DNA of 64,000 nucleotides from Polyodon spathula (Eukaryota; Chordata; Actinopteri; Acipenseriformes; Polyodontidae): NCBI RefSeq assembly GCF_017654505.1, contig NC_054558.1, positions 12,567,278 to 12,631,277 of the forward strand, read 5' to 3'. Shown piece by piece: positions 36,425 to 46,095 of this stretch (position 1 is its first letter; each line of letters starts with the position of its first letter). The notes under the pieces were generated by a model. It saw only the letters and a program-made list of their open reading frames with translations, ran no database searches and was not told where the DNA came from. The position numbers and the translations under genes were made by a program.

Positions 36425-36630
36425 GACACATGGTATCCCAAGGACCAGGATTGAGAAGCACTGAGTCCTAAACTAATGAGCTGATTCTGCACTGTGTATT
36501 TCTGTTTCACTAGCGACCTCTAGTGGCACTAATGTTTGGCTATAGTTATAGAGGTTAATTCCTCTTTTTTATGACGTTACATTAATAAGAACATAAATAG
36601 CTATCCCCTTTAACCAAACCTCAAGTAAAG
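36425..36630 (+). promoter_or_regulatory. presumptive promoter/5' leader of the large gene
   Basis: Only ~200 bp separate the DIRS terminus from the start codon. The first ~40 bp (tcccaaggaccaggattgag) are another hAT-MITE-like end. Then follow tttctgtttcactag at ~36500-36514, which could be a 3' splice site for a non-coding upstream exon, a CRE-like half site (atgacgtta, ~36572) and acataaatag near 36593, a weak TATA-like element. The ATG context is agtaaagATGt. Confidence 0.35.
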
Positions 36631-39600
36631 ATGTTCAGGAGCTGCATGAAACACAGCCACCAGCGCTTTGCTGGTGTCTGGAGCATTTTTCTTTTACTTC
36701 AGCAGTTTCAAGTTGTCATTTTGCAGAATGTTCAAGGGACTTCATCTCCCTACTTACAAGATGCCAACACCCCAGAATATGGAGAGGAAAGCAGACAGTG
36801 GGAGGAAGAAGAAGAAAGTATGTCTATTAATACTCTGAACTGTTTGGAAACAGTTCACAATCTTACAACAAGCATTTCAACAGTTGTACACCAGCAGCAC
36901 AGTGAAACAGTGTCCAAGATCAATGAATGGATAACTTCATGCAACTCCACAGAAGAGCAACAACTGTACCAGTTCTGGAAATCTCAGCCTTTTCTAAGCA
37001 CTTTGTACACAATTCTGTCTGCAGTGCTTTATTCTGTTAGTGACTGTCCTGGTATGGTTGACAATCGACTGGAGGAAGCTGTGAATGACATGGGCTGTGA
37101 GTTGGTGAGTGGATTATTAGAAGCAATGCATATGATGCTGGATAATTCAAGTAACATTTCTGATGAAACAAATGCTACAGAGACAGAAAGCTGTTTGACT
37201 GAAGAAGCGTTGCTTTTAGACGACCCAATGGAATATGAGTTAATGGAGAAGAAAGCTGGAGTTCTATCTGAGAGTGTCGTTGGAATGGGAGAGGTGCTTA
37301 ATTTACTAAAGTCACTTTTTGAAACCCAAGTGGAGTCTGAAAGGTTAAAACTGCAGGCTGAGATTGTCAAAATCACAGACAAAATTAAAGATTCTGTGAA
37401 CTCCTTGGAGAAACCAGATAAAGGGACTTTAAAGTTTGAGGAGAATGCTTTCCAGAATGGAACAAGTGATGATGATTCAGGACTATCCAAAAATCGCAGC
37501 AAATGTTTAGACCCTGCCAGATTGAAAGAGGTGTCTGTTCCAAAGCTTTCCAATTCATCCATAAGACAAGTCTCTCGAGCGAAAAGGAGCAACAGAGAAA
37601 TGTTTCAACAATACAAAGACAACAGCTTGAAAAAGGTAAGAAGAAAACGTGATGTCAATTTCATTAGCTCAGGCTTTCACAACTACACAGATAAAAATGC
37701 AACCAAAAATGTACATGTGTCACTCAACTCGTATGCCAAAGCAATGACCAATCAGTCTTCACAACAAGTGTTTTATTTCATGAAAGCAGCAGACAAATGC
37801 AAGTTGTTAACAACTAAGAGCAAGACAAACTCAACTGATGAACAGGATTATGATGAGAAAAAAATTGAAAATCATTTATGGTACTGGGAAAATGGGACAA
37901 CATTAAAGAATAAAGGAAATGGATGGACTGTTAGCCTCAACTCTATTGACTGCAAGAAAATTAAATTTGCTTCTCAGACATTTGTGCTGCCTAGTTTCCC
38001 TTTGGGCTGTGTTTCTAATGATGGAAGCACCTTTGCTGTGAATTACAAAGATTGCTCAATGGTTTTTCAATTGAGTCCAAAATCAGACCAAAGTGGTAAT
38101 TCTGATAATTATACTGGTAATACTACTACTCCGAAATGGCAGCTGGTGCCTATAAAAGACAAAGATGCATTTAAAGAAGTAGCTTGTCCTTTCTTTATCA
38201 AAACAAATACATTCCCTTGTATGCTACTAACAGGAGACGATGAAGGAGACATTGTCCAAGCCATGCCTTTTGAAGACAATTCAATGGAAAAACAACTTTG
38301 GTATTGGAATAATAAACGCCTCATTAATGTTTATTCAGGACTTGCACTGGAAGTCTCTCATGGTGTACCAGATCAGCCCTCATATATTACATTAGGCACT
38401 CCACAGAATTTAGAGGACAGAGAATTGCTTTCTCAGTTGTGGACTATGAAAGAAAACAGAATTCAATCCGTAATGTATCCCGGACATTACCTTGAACTTT
38501 CCAAACACAAAACTGCTGAGAATTACGCCGTGCATCTCTCTGATAAATCTGAGCTTAGGTGGTCTTTTATGGATGCCCGAAATGAGGGGGACATTTTAAA
38601 TGTAACAACCTGTGTAAATGTGTTTTTTGTCAAATTGAAAGCATTGCCCTGTAAGCTGCTCACAGTGACTGTAGAAGGAAAAGCACCTGAACTTAATACC
38701 TACAACAGTGACACAATTCTTTATCAGCTCTGGTACTGGAGGGGGGAGCATTTGACAAATGTGGCGACTGATTTAGCCCTTAATATTCAAACAGAAAACT
38801 CCACCTCCTCAGTTATTCTACAGCTATTGAATGCATCTATGGAATCCCAAACATGGCAAACTAGCAAAAGCCTGAAGAAATACGAATGGACAGAGAGATG
38901 TTTATTTTCCATGACATCAGCCAGTTATACACTCAGTGTGGACTGCAATCCCCTGAACAGGAGCTTTTCTAAACAGTTGGAATTCATACATTTTAACACA
39001 GGGTTTAACAACATTGAAACAATCAGCTGTTTATATTTCATACGGAGTAGACACCCAGCTTGTGAATTTCTCACTGGTTTTCAAGATGAACAAATTGTTA
39101 AAATGAGGCCGATTACTGAAGAACTCATCGATGCTCAGCTGTGGTATTGGGATGGGCCACAACTCATCAACGTGGTAAATGACTTGGTTTTGTCAGTTAT
39201 TAGGGGGAATACTAGTGAAGAAAGCAGGCTGATTTTACTAAAATCAAACAAGGATAAACAAAATCAAAGTTGGAAATCAGCCAATGATAAGATAATGCAG
39301 GTTTCCTGGAATACTAGTGCTGTGACATTAAACATTAGCAATGGGCATATTGCTCTCCAACCAATAGGTGATGGAAGATTTCAGAGTTGGGAATTCATTG
39401 ACAGCAAAGAAGCCTCTTCTAATCCTGACAGACTGCATTGCTCAGACATTTCATCTCAGGATCGCACATATTTTTTTATTAGGAAAAAACAGCTGCCATG
39501 TTTATTGCTTACAGCAACATCCAAGGGACAAAGCCCCGTATTTAAACATTATAGTACAAGTGCTTTTGAGAAACAACTTTGGTACTGGGAACAAAACCAT

Positions 39601-42600
39601 TTAATCAATGTAGACACTGGATTGGCTCTGCATATTGAACAACCAAATCAGTCCGGAGAATCTCCCGTTGTTCTGTTGCCCATGCTTACTTTTGAAAGCT
39701 ATCAGAAATGGGTGTTGGAAGATGGAGTCTTTGAATTGATGTTTGATGAAGAATGTGTTTTAGATACTGTTAATAATGGCACAGAGATGCATGCATTACG
39801 CATTGTATGTTCTGGTGGAAGAAAAGTATCTCAGTGGGAAATTATTGAACTGAACGAAATCTCCAACAAGACAGAAGAGGTTGTGTGTCTCTTTTTTATT
39901 CAAAATAAGCATATGCCATGTGAGGTTTTGACCGGGTATGCTGAATCCCAGGAGGTCAACCTCAGACCTGTAACCGATGAACTGATAGACTCCCAGCTCT
40001 GGTACTGGGATGGAAATTATCTTATTAACTCTAATAGCGGTCTTGGTTTGGGGATTGTAAATGATCAGAACAATTATGCTGCTTTAGTGAACATAACCCT
40101 CCAAGGAAACTACACTTGGGCCAAAAATGCTGACTATATCCAATCAAATGTTCTGAGTAACAATGTGCTTACATTAGATATTATCAATGATGGCCGGGTG
40201 CAAGTGGCAGGAGCATATTCAGACTCTATTCAAAGGGCTTACACTGTTCAAAACTGGACATTCATTCAAAAGAAAGAAGCTTTAGATAACCCTGATGTAC
40301 TTTACTGTAAGGATATTGTAGAGAAGATAGTGGATATGTATTTCATAAAAAGTTCATCACAGCCTTGTAAACTTCTGACAGCAACAGCCAAAGGTAAAAG
40401 TCCTCACTTCAAACATTTTGATGAAGACAATATTTCTATGCAGCTCTGGTATACTGAAGTTGGTCAAATACTCAACAAAGCCACAGGGCTTGCACTGCAC
40501 GCTCATCAAGAACCAAATACTACGGATATGTCTGTTATTCTATGGGACAGCTTTGCATTTGCCACAAGCCAAAAATGGGATATACATTCAAATTCTGAAA
40601 CTCTGAAATCGAAAAAATATGACCAGTGTGCTCTCACTGTTGAAAACAGGGCTCGTAATCCAGATGAATTGACAATGACATGTAAAAAACATGTTCAATG
40701 GAACGAGCAACACTGGGAGTTTGTAAGTTACACAACTGCTACTAAAAATCTTGATGCTGTTGTCTGTTACTATTTCATAAGGAATGGACATGAATCGTGT
40801 GAATACTTGACTGGATTTTCTGAAGGACAGCAAGTTAAACTACGTCCAGTAATTGAAGAATTGTATCAGAATCAGCTTTGGTACTGGAACGGTCCTTATC
40901 TAACACATATGAAATCTGACCTTGTACTGGGTAAGAGAAATACATCTATCAATGCTATTTTGCAGAAAAAACACGCAGACTATTCTACCCCAAATTCCCA
41001 GAAGTTTATTTATGATGATAACAAATTTCTTTCTTCATTTGATGACAAAAAGGTACTAGATATCAACACTGATGATGGTACAGTATATTTTAATCACCTG
41101 TCTGATGGGGTTTCACAACACTGGACATTTATTGAAATGACCTGGGGTTTAAAACATGAAGATCAACTGTCCTGTGCACCAATCAAACAAGATCCAACAT
41201 TGTTTTTCATTAAAAATTTCAACAAGCCATGTGAACTGCTCTCTGCAATTGGAAAAGGTCAGAGTCCACAGTTTAAACATTTTGATAGTGAGAATTTACA
41301 TTTGCAGCTTTGGTACTGGGACAGTTTACATTTGGTAAATATAGGGACTGGTCTGTCACTACAAGTACAAGATAAAACAAAAAATGTAGTGTTGTGGCCT
41401 GTCTATGCTTTTGGTAATGGTCAGAAATGGCAACAGAATAAATACAATATTGGACTTGTGAAAAACCCAGCCTGTTTGCTGGATAGCTCAACAGACAGCG
41501 GTGAAGTGACACTAAATGCAAACTGTGCTGCCAGTGGAAGCAACAGCAGTGCCTGGGAAATGGTAGAGTTTGATGATGAACTTAGCAATCATAAAAGATT
41601 TCTGTGCACATATTTCATTAAGAATGGATTACAGCCTTGTGAGCTCTTGACTGGGTTTTCAAAAGGAGAAACTGTTAAATTAAGACCACTGTCTAACGAA
41701 TTTATCACAAACCAGCTGTGGTATTGGGATGGGAAACATTTAATTAATGATGGGAACCAGTTAGCACTACGTGTAGACATCCAAGGAGTTAACGTCATTC
41801 TGTCAACAAAAATAAATGGGTTTAAAAGCCAGATGTGGGAGAGGGATAGTCTATATTTGAAATCACAGGGGAAAAATGGCTATGTAATGGATCTTAATGG
41901 ACCAAATGTTGGCTTCTCTATTCCTGGTTACACAGATAGGCAAAAGTGGCATTTCATTCAAAGCGAAATCGGTGTTAAAGATCCTTCGCTACTGCACTGC
42001 CAACCAGATCGGGATGGACTTGAAAGATATTTTGTAAAAATTGAGCAGGACCCATGTCATTTGATGACACAGATTGAATGTGGAGAGGTGAATCTGCATG
42101 CTTATAGCAAGGAAAAAGTTCAGGATCAACTGTGGCTTCAGGAAGGAGCTCATATCCTCAATGCTAACAATTACCTCGCTCTCAGTATCAAAAACCCTAA
42201 AATACCCAATTCATTATCTGTATCATTAAAGACAAAGTACAGCTACGAACATTATCAAATGTGGGAAAGACATGAATATCTGATTAAGTCTCAATTTAGA
42301 GATGCATCGTTAGCTCTGGGTTATTATTTAGATAGTTTACAAATGCATGAAATTGATGGCACAGATGCACAGAAATGGACCTGGCTTATTTTGAAAGATG
42401 TTATGGCAGATAACAAATTATTAAGATGTTCACGTTGCTATGATAAAGCTGAAGAGAAAGCAGCGACCGTTATGGGATTTATGCCAGTCGTTTCTTTTTT
42501 TTACAACCTTATCCGAGCTGCAGTATATGCAGGGAAAGGGTGTGATGAAGTTGCTCTAGAGAGCCTTAAGGATGCAGCTATTGATATTGCAGTGGATCTG

Positions 42601-44277
42601 GCCGCTGTTTTTCTTCCTGCTTTAGCTTATGGAGCGAAATCACTTAAATTTGGTGTAAAAGCTGGGTTTAAAGCTGTAGGTAAAGCCTTAAGGGCTTCTG
42701 CCAAACTACCAGTACTTGCAATGAAGATGAAAATGAAAATAGCGATACAACAAGGTATAAAAACAACCATTAAGAAGTCTATTGTCCAAACAATAAAAAC
42801 TGCATTTCTGACAGCAAAAAACACTGTCAAATTAATTAAGCAAGTTTCATTGAAAACAGGGAAAGTTTTAAAGCAAATCCCCCAGAAGAGTTTCAAGACT
42901 GGGAAAACTTTAAAGAAACGGATTAAGGATGTGTCTGTCAGCAAGATGTTTAAAAGCACAAAGAAATCTTTAAATGTAAAGAATTTAAAAAGGGCAGGAA
43001 TAAACGCAGGACTAAATGTAAAGAAAACATCCAAAAAAATGGTAGAGAAACTAAAAGAAATGGGAAATAAATTGGCGTCGAAAGCTGAGAAGCAAGTGAA
43101 GCGCTTGGAAGACATTGAACACGGAAAGGTTAAGAGCAGTACTAAGATAAGATGCAAACGTATGATTGGGAACTGTAAGGCAAGGGGTCTAGCAAACACA
43201 ATTGGCACAAGTCCATTTTCAAAAACTGAAATTGTTGACACATTTTCAAGAATTAAAAGACAAGCAAAAACTGATTTTCCTGACGTTAACGAATCATACC
43301 AACATATGTATTTATATATAAAAAAAGAAAATGGAGACTTAGAGAAGGTTTTTGGGAAAGATATAAAGTCAACTACCAAAAAAACAGAAGGTGGGGTAAA
43401 AGTGTTACATACTGAACAAGCATTGCAGTATGATGAACAAGCACTACAGTTAATAAATAAAGAAGCAAACCGAAAATCAACAGTATACTGGTATAGTTTA
43501 AACACTCCTTGTCAAACTCCAACTCCTTTTACTGGGAAATCATGTTTTTCATTTATTATTGACAAATGTAAGACATGGAAAAATGATCTGGAGATGAAGT
43601 GTGTGGTGGGATTTGACAAGTGGTATACAGTTCAAGACAAATCTTTAAAAACAAAGATTACTGATATCTATATGAGTGAAGATAAGAGTAGAATTTCTGG
43701 ACTCACTGATATTGAAAAGTCCTACTTACAAACCATGAGGAAAAAACTAGAAAAGAAGAAGCCTATGCCTTTAGAGTCTACAGAAAGTGTCAACAAATTC
43801 TTAGTTGAAAATGACAAGAAATTAAATAATCTAATGAATACACAAATAGAGGAAGGTATGTCCTGGGAACGTTTGAAAGGACTATGCCTAGACTATCTAA
43901 GCACAAAATTTGTAGATATAAACTGCAATTCATTTTCTGATTTTAAAAAATATGTGAAGAAATCCCCCCAAAAAATAGATTTAAATAAACACATGCGAGA
44001 CTATTTACAAGAGAAGGCTCAGATAAAAGACGCAAAAAAGAATAAAGTACTGGTTACAACAAGAGAAGAGGCTTTGGAGGAAGGTGAAAAGATCAAGAGG
44101 AAACTACCTGAATATTTTCAAAATGAGTTTATAGATGAATGGAAAAAATATGCTTGGAGAAATACTCTTGAGAAAAATCTTGAAGAAATAATAAATAAAA
44201 AAAGTTTCTCGGAATTCTTCATAAAACAGGACCTAAATTCCTTCAGTGATTTCATAGAATTTTTTCCTCTTGCATAA
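36631..44277 (+). CDS. giant secreted beta-trefoil-array protein with C-terminal deaminase-like domain (2548 aa)
   Basis: One uninterrupted exon-like frame. Residues 1-~32 form a signal peptide (WSIFLLLQQFQVVIL core). A helical module (103-160) contains YTILSAVLYSV. Furin-type sites are RAKR (316-319) and RRKR (337-340). Residues ~380-1930 hold eleven ~140-aa repeats. Each has a PC(E/K)LLT strand, QLWYW (Q at 415 [as H], 555, 699, 836, 982, 1122, 1271, 1415, 1559, 1695, 1833) and further QxW-type motifs such as QKW and QHWTFI. Three QxW per unit fits ricin-B beta-trefoils. Residues 1945-2000 repeat the N-terminal helical module and end in a hydrophobic stretch (AVDLAAVFLPALAYG). A Lys-rich linker (2001-2206) and RIKR (2207-2210) follow. 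The C-terminal domain has HTE (2260-2262) and TPC...C (C2294, C2305) after strand VYWYSLN, as in zinc deaminases. Many Asn-glycosylation sites support secretion. I infer a secreted, glycan-binding, cleavable deaminase. The start aligns with the paralogue's. Confidence 0.85.
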   Translation: MFRSCMKHSHQRFAGVWSIFLLLQQFQVVILQNVQGTSSPYLQDANTPEYGEESRQWEEEEESMSINTLNCLETVHNLTTSISTVVHQQHSETVSKINEWITSCNSTEEQQLYQFWKSQPFLSTLYTILSAVLYSVSDCPGMVDNRLEEAVNDMGCELVSGLLEAMHMMLDNSSNISDETNATETESCLTEEALLLDDPMEYELMEKKAGVLSESVVGMGEVLNLLKSLFETQVESERLKLQAEIVKITDKIKDSVNSLEKPDKGTLKFEENAFQNGTSDDDSGLSKNRSKCLDPARLKEVSVPKLSNSSIRQVSRAKRSNREMFQQYKDNSLKKVRRKRDVNFISSGFHNYTDKNATKNVHVSLNSYAKAMTNQSSQQVFYFMKAADKCKLLTTKSKTNSTDEQDYDEKKIENHLWYWENGTTLKNKGNGWTVSLNSIDCKKIKFASQTFVLPSFPLGCVSNDGSTFAVNYKDCSMVFQLSPKSDQSGNSDNYTGNTTTPKWQLVPIKDKDAFKEVACPFFIKTNTFPCMLLTGDDEGDIVQAMPFEDNSMEKQLWYWNNKRLINVYSGLALEVSHGVPDQPSYITLGTPQNLEDRELLSQLWTMKENRIQSVMYPGHYLELSKHKTAENYAVHLSDKSELRWSFMDARNEGDILNVTTCVNVFFVKLKALPCKLLTVTVEGKAPELNTYNSDTILYQLWYWRGEHLTNVATDLALNIQTENSTSSVILQLLNASMESQTWQTSKSLKKYEWTERCLFSMTSASYTLSVDCNPLNRSFSKQLEFIHFNTGFNNIETISCLYFIRSRHPACEFLTGFQDEQIVKMRPITEELIDAQLWYWDGPQLINVVNDLVLSVIRGNTSEESRLILLKSNKDKQNQSWKSANDKIMQVSWNTSAVTLNISNGHIALQPIGDGRFQSWEFIDSKEASSNPDRLHCSDISSQDRTYFFIRKKQLPCLLLTATSKGQSPVFKHYSTSAFEKQLWYWEQNHLINVDTGLALHIEQPNQSGESPVVLLPMLTFESYQKWVLEDGVFELMFDEECVLDTVNNGTEMHALRIVCSGGRKVSQWEIIELNEISNKTEEVVCLFFIQNKHMPCEVLTGYAESQEVNLRPVTDELIDSQLWYWDGNYLINSNSGLGLGIVNDQNNYAALVNITLQGNYTWAKNADYIQSNVLSNNVLTLDIINDGRVQVAGAYSDSIQRAYTVQNWTFIQKKEALDNPDVLYCKDIVEKIVDMYFIKSSSQPCKLLTATAKGKSPHFKHFDEDNISMQLWYTEVGQILNKATGLALHAHQEPNTTDMSVILWDSFAFATSQKWDIHSNSETLKSKKYDQCALTVENRARNPDELTMTCKKHVQWNEQHWEFVSYTTATKNLDAVVCYYFIRNGHESCEYLTGFSEGQQVKLRPVIEELYQNQLWYWNGPYLTHMKSDLVLGKRNTSINAILQKKHADYSTPNSQKFIYDDNKFLSSFDDKKVLDINTDDGTVYFNHLSDGVSQHWTFIEMTWGLKHEDQLSCAPIKQDPTLFFIKNFNKPCELLSAIGKGQSPQFKHFDSENLHLQLWYWDSLHLVNIGTGLSLQVQDKTKNVVLWPVYAFGNGQKWQQNKYNIGLVKNPACLLDSSTDSGEVTLNANCAASGSNSSAWEMVEFDDELSNHKRFLCTYFIKNGLQPCELLTGFSKGETVKLRPLSNEFITNQLWYWDGKHLINDGNQLALRVDIQGVNVILSTKINGFKSQMWERDSLYLKSQGKNGYVMDLNGPNVGFSIPGYTDRQKWHFIQSEIGVKDPSLLHCQPDRDGLERYFVKIEQDPCHLMTQIECGEVNLHAYSKEKVQDQLWLQEGAHILNANNYLALSIKNPKIPNSLSVSLKTKYSYEHYQMWERHEYLIKSQFRDASLALGYYLDSLQMHEIDGTDAQKWTWLILKDVMADNKLLRCSRCYDKAEEKAATVMGFMPVVSFFYNLIRAAVYAGKGCDEVALESLKDAAIDIAVDLAAVFLPALAYGAKSLKFGVKAGFKAVGKALRASAKLPVLAMKMKMKIAIQQGIKTTIKKSIVQTIKTAFLTAKNTVKLIKQVSLKTGKVLKQIPQKSFKTGKTLKKRIKDVSVSKMFKSTKKSLNVKNLKRAGINAGLNVKKTSKKMVEKLKEMGNKLASKAEKQVKRLEDIEHGKVKSSTKIRCKRMIGNCKARGLANTIGTSPFSKTEIVDTFSRIKRQAKTDFPDVNESYQHMYLYIKKENGDLEKVFGKDIKSTTKKTEGGVKVLHTEQALQYDEQALQLINKEANRKSTVYWYSLNTPCQTPTPFTGKSCFSFIIDKCKTWKNDLEMKCVVGFDKWYTVQDKSLKTKITDIYMSEDKSRISGLTDIEKSYLQTMRKKLEKKKPMPLESTESVNKFLVENDKKLNNLMNTQIEEGMSWERLKGLCLDYLSTKFVDINCNSFSDFKKYVKKSPQKIDLNKHMRDYLQEKAQIKDAKKNKVLVTTREEALEEGEKIKRKLPEYFQNEFIDEWKKYAWRNTLEKNLEEIINKKSFSEFFIKQDLNSFSDFIEFFPLA

Positions 44278-45215
44278 TTAAGAAAACAGGTCTGATCACC
44301 TTTCTTGTGTTTGAAGTCTATCATTTGTTTTAGATTATTCTTACTTTCCCCCAGAGCTTTGCATTAAGAATATTGTTAGTTGAAAATTGCCTTCTGACTT
44401 CTGATATTTTGAATGAAAAGATTTTGCTATTCAGAGAAAAAGGAATCAGTTCTGCAAATTTATCAAATTAAATCAGTGTGTAAACTTGGATTAATGAGCC
44501 TTAAACTTTAAACTTTTTCTCTAGATGTCTCATGAACCATGAACTCATCAATCCTTTGTGAAGAAAGGCCAACAATTACTGTGGCTATTTTAAGCCTCTA
44601 CTGCATGCAGGTTTATCCCTGGAAACAACACTGTCAGTTATGGGACCAACTTCTATTCTATGAGCCTCAAAATCGAAATTTTAGTTTCTACAACCTCTTC
44701 CTACTTAGTTAGCCTACTACATAATAATCTAAGCACTAACATACATTTTCTCATTTATATTAAATTCTAACCACATGTTTCAATTCTCACTAAATATTTA
44801 CTTTTTTTTTTTTACATTTAAAGTTACATTTTCATTGTTTTTATTTTTTTCTAGCATTTTTCCATTAATGGATTTTAGATTATACAATACTAGAGCTTTT
44901 TGAAAGTGTTTTGTGTTCCTAATGTTTATTTTTTGGATTATATCTACCTATGGGATACGTAATGAAAGATTGTGTTGAAATGCTGGGTGATGTGTTAAAT
45001 AACTATTGACTATTGACAGTTACCAATCACTGTCAGTTATCCTTTGTTACTTAATCATTTATTGACTGTATCTGTGTGATCTTGTATTACTAATCATTTC
45101 AATATGTAATACAATTGTAAAAACAATTGATTTGTACCATGTACTACATTTTATATTACCTTTTTATATTTTACTTTTGATGTATGTGCCCTAAATAAAG
45201 CTTTGCAGAAATTTT
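44278..45215 (+). terminator. 3'UTR and polyadenylation signal of the large gene
   Basis: AT-rich, non-coding sequence follows the stop. The first canonical AATAAA in good context is at 45194-45199 (cctaaataaagctttgc), with a GT-rich downstream stretch from ~45222. That predicts a ~0.9-kb 3'UTR. Confidence 0.6.
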
Positions 45216-45362
45216 CAACAAATGTGTAGTACAGTGGAGGTTATTATTTCTTTCAATTGAGGTTTTTAAGAGATATTTGGGGGGTATATTTTCATGTGAT
45301 GATTTAAAAGATGCAGTTGATTTCAAAACAATACTGTTGTGAGGCTTCAGTGGTACATACCA

Positions 45363-45925
45363 AATTCCAGTCCTCTATTGCAGTGTGTCTCCAACCCTGG
45401 TCCTTGAGAGTCCCCCCATCCTATCTAATACAATGCCTCCAACCCTGGTACTGAAGAGTCCCCCCTATCCTATCTAATACAGTGTGTCTCCAACCCTGGA
45501 CCTTGAGAGCCCCCTATCCTGTCTAATAGTGTGTCTCCAACACTGGTCCCGGAGACCCTCCTATCCTATCAAATACAGTGTGCCTCTAACCCTGGTCCTG
45601 GAGAGCCCCCCTGTCCTATATAATCCAGTGTGTCTCCAACCCTGGTCCTGGAGCAAACCACTTTCCCATCTAATACAGTGTATCTCTAACCCTGGTCCTG
45701 GAGACCCCCCTATCCTATCTAATACAGTGGGTCTCTAACCTTGGTCCTGGAGACCCTCCTATCCTATCTAATCCAGTGTGTCTCCAACCCTGGTCCTGGA
45801 GAGCCCCCCTATCCTATCTAATCCAGTGTGTCTCCAACCCTGGTCCTGGAGCGACCCCCTATCCTATCTAACACAGTGTATCTCTAACCCTGGTCCTGGA
45901 GAGCCCCTATCCTACAACTTGTTTT
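45363..45925. repeat. tandem array of ~50-60 bp transposon-end units
   Basis: About ten copies of the unit tccaaccctggtcctggaga...cctatcctatctaatacagt repeat with small length differences. The core ccaaccctggtcctggag is the terminal motif of the adjacent MITE. Confidence 0.9.
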
Positions 45926-46095
45926 GCAGGTATCTCTTAATCAGCAATTGCTAAATACTTGCTGGCACATGGGAATTCTGACTATTTAAGCCAATCATTG
46001 ACTCAATTAATTTATCACGAGGCTAAAACAAAAAAAAAAAAAAAAAAAGAAGTGTCTGACTGTGGCTCTCCAGGACCAGGATTGACTGCCCCTGA
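45840..46095. mobile_element. hAT-like MITE whose left end forms the array
   Basis: The last array unit (ccctggtcctggagagcccc) is inverted at 46057-46095 as ggctctccaggaccaggatt...ctg. The interior carries aggtatctcttaatcagcaa and a poly-A tract. The paired ends define a ~250-bp non-autonomous element. Confidence 0.6.

Noticed and set aside
42627..43505. 292-codon minus-strand frame opposite the large gene
   Set aside because: It is antisense to the Lys-rich linker (AAA/AAG on plus gives Phe/Leu on minus) and has no motif or start context.
36631..44277. Bacterial contamination as the origin of the large frame
   Set aside because: Signal peptide, furin sites, many N-glycosylation sites, a nearby paralogue and fish transposons on both sides make it an endogenous gene; distant horizontal origin is not excluded.
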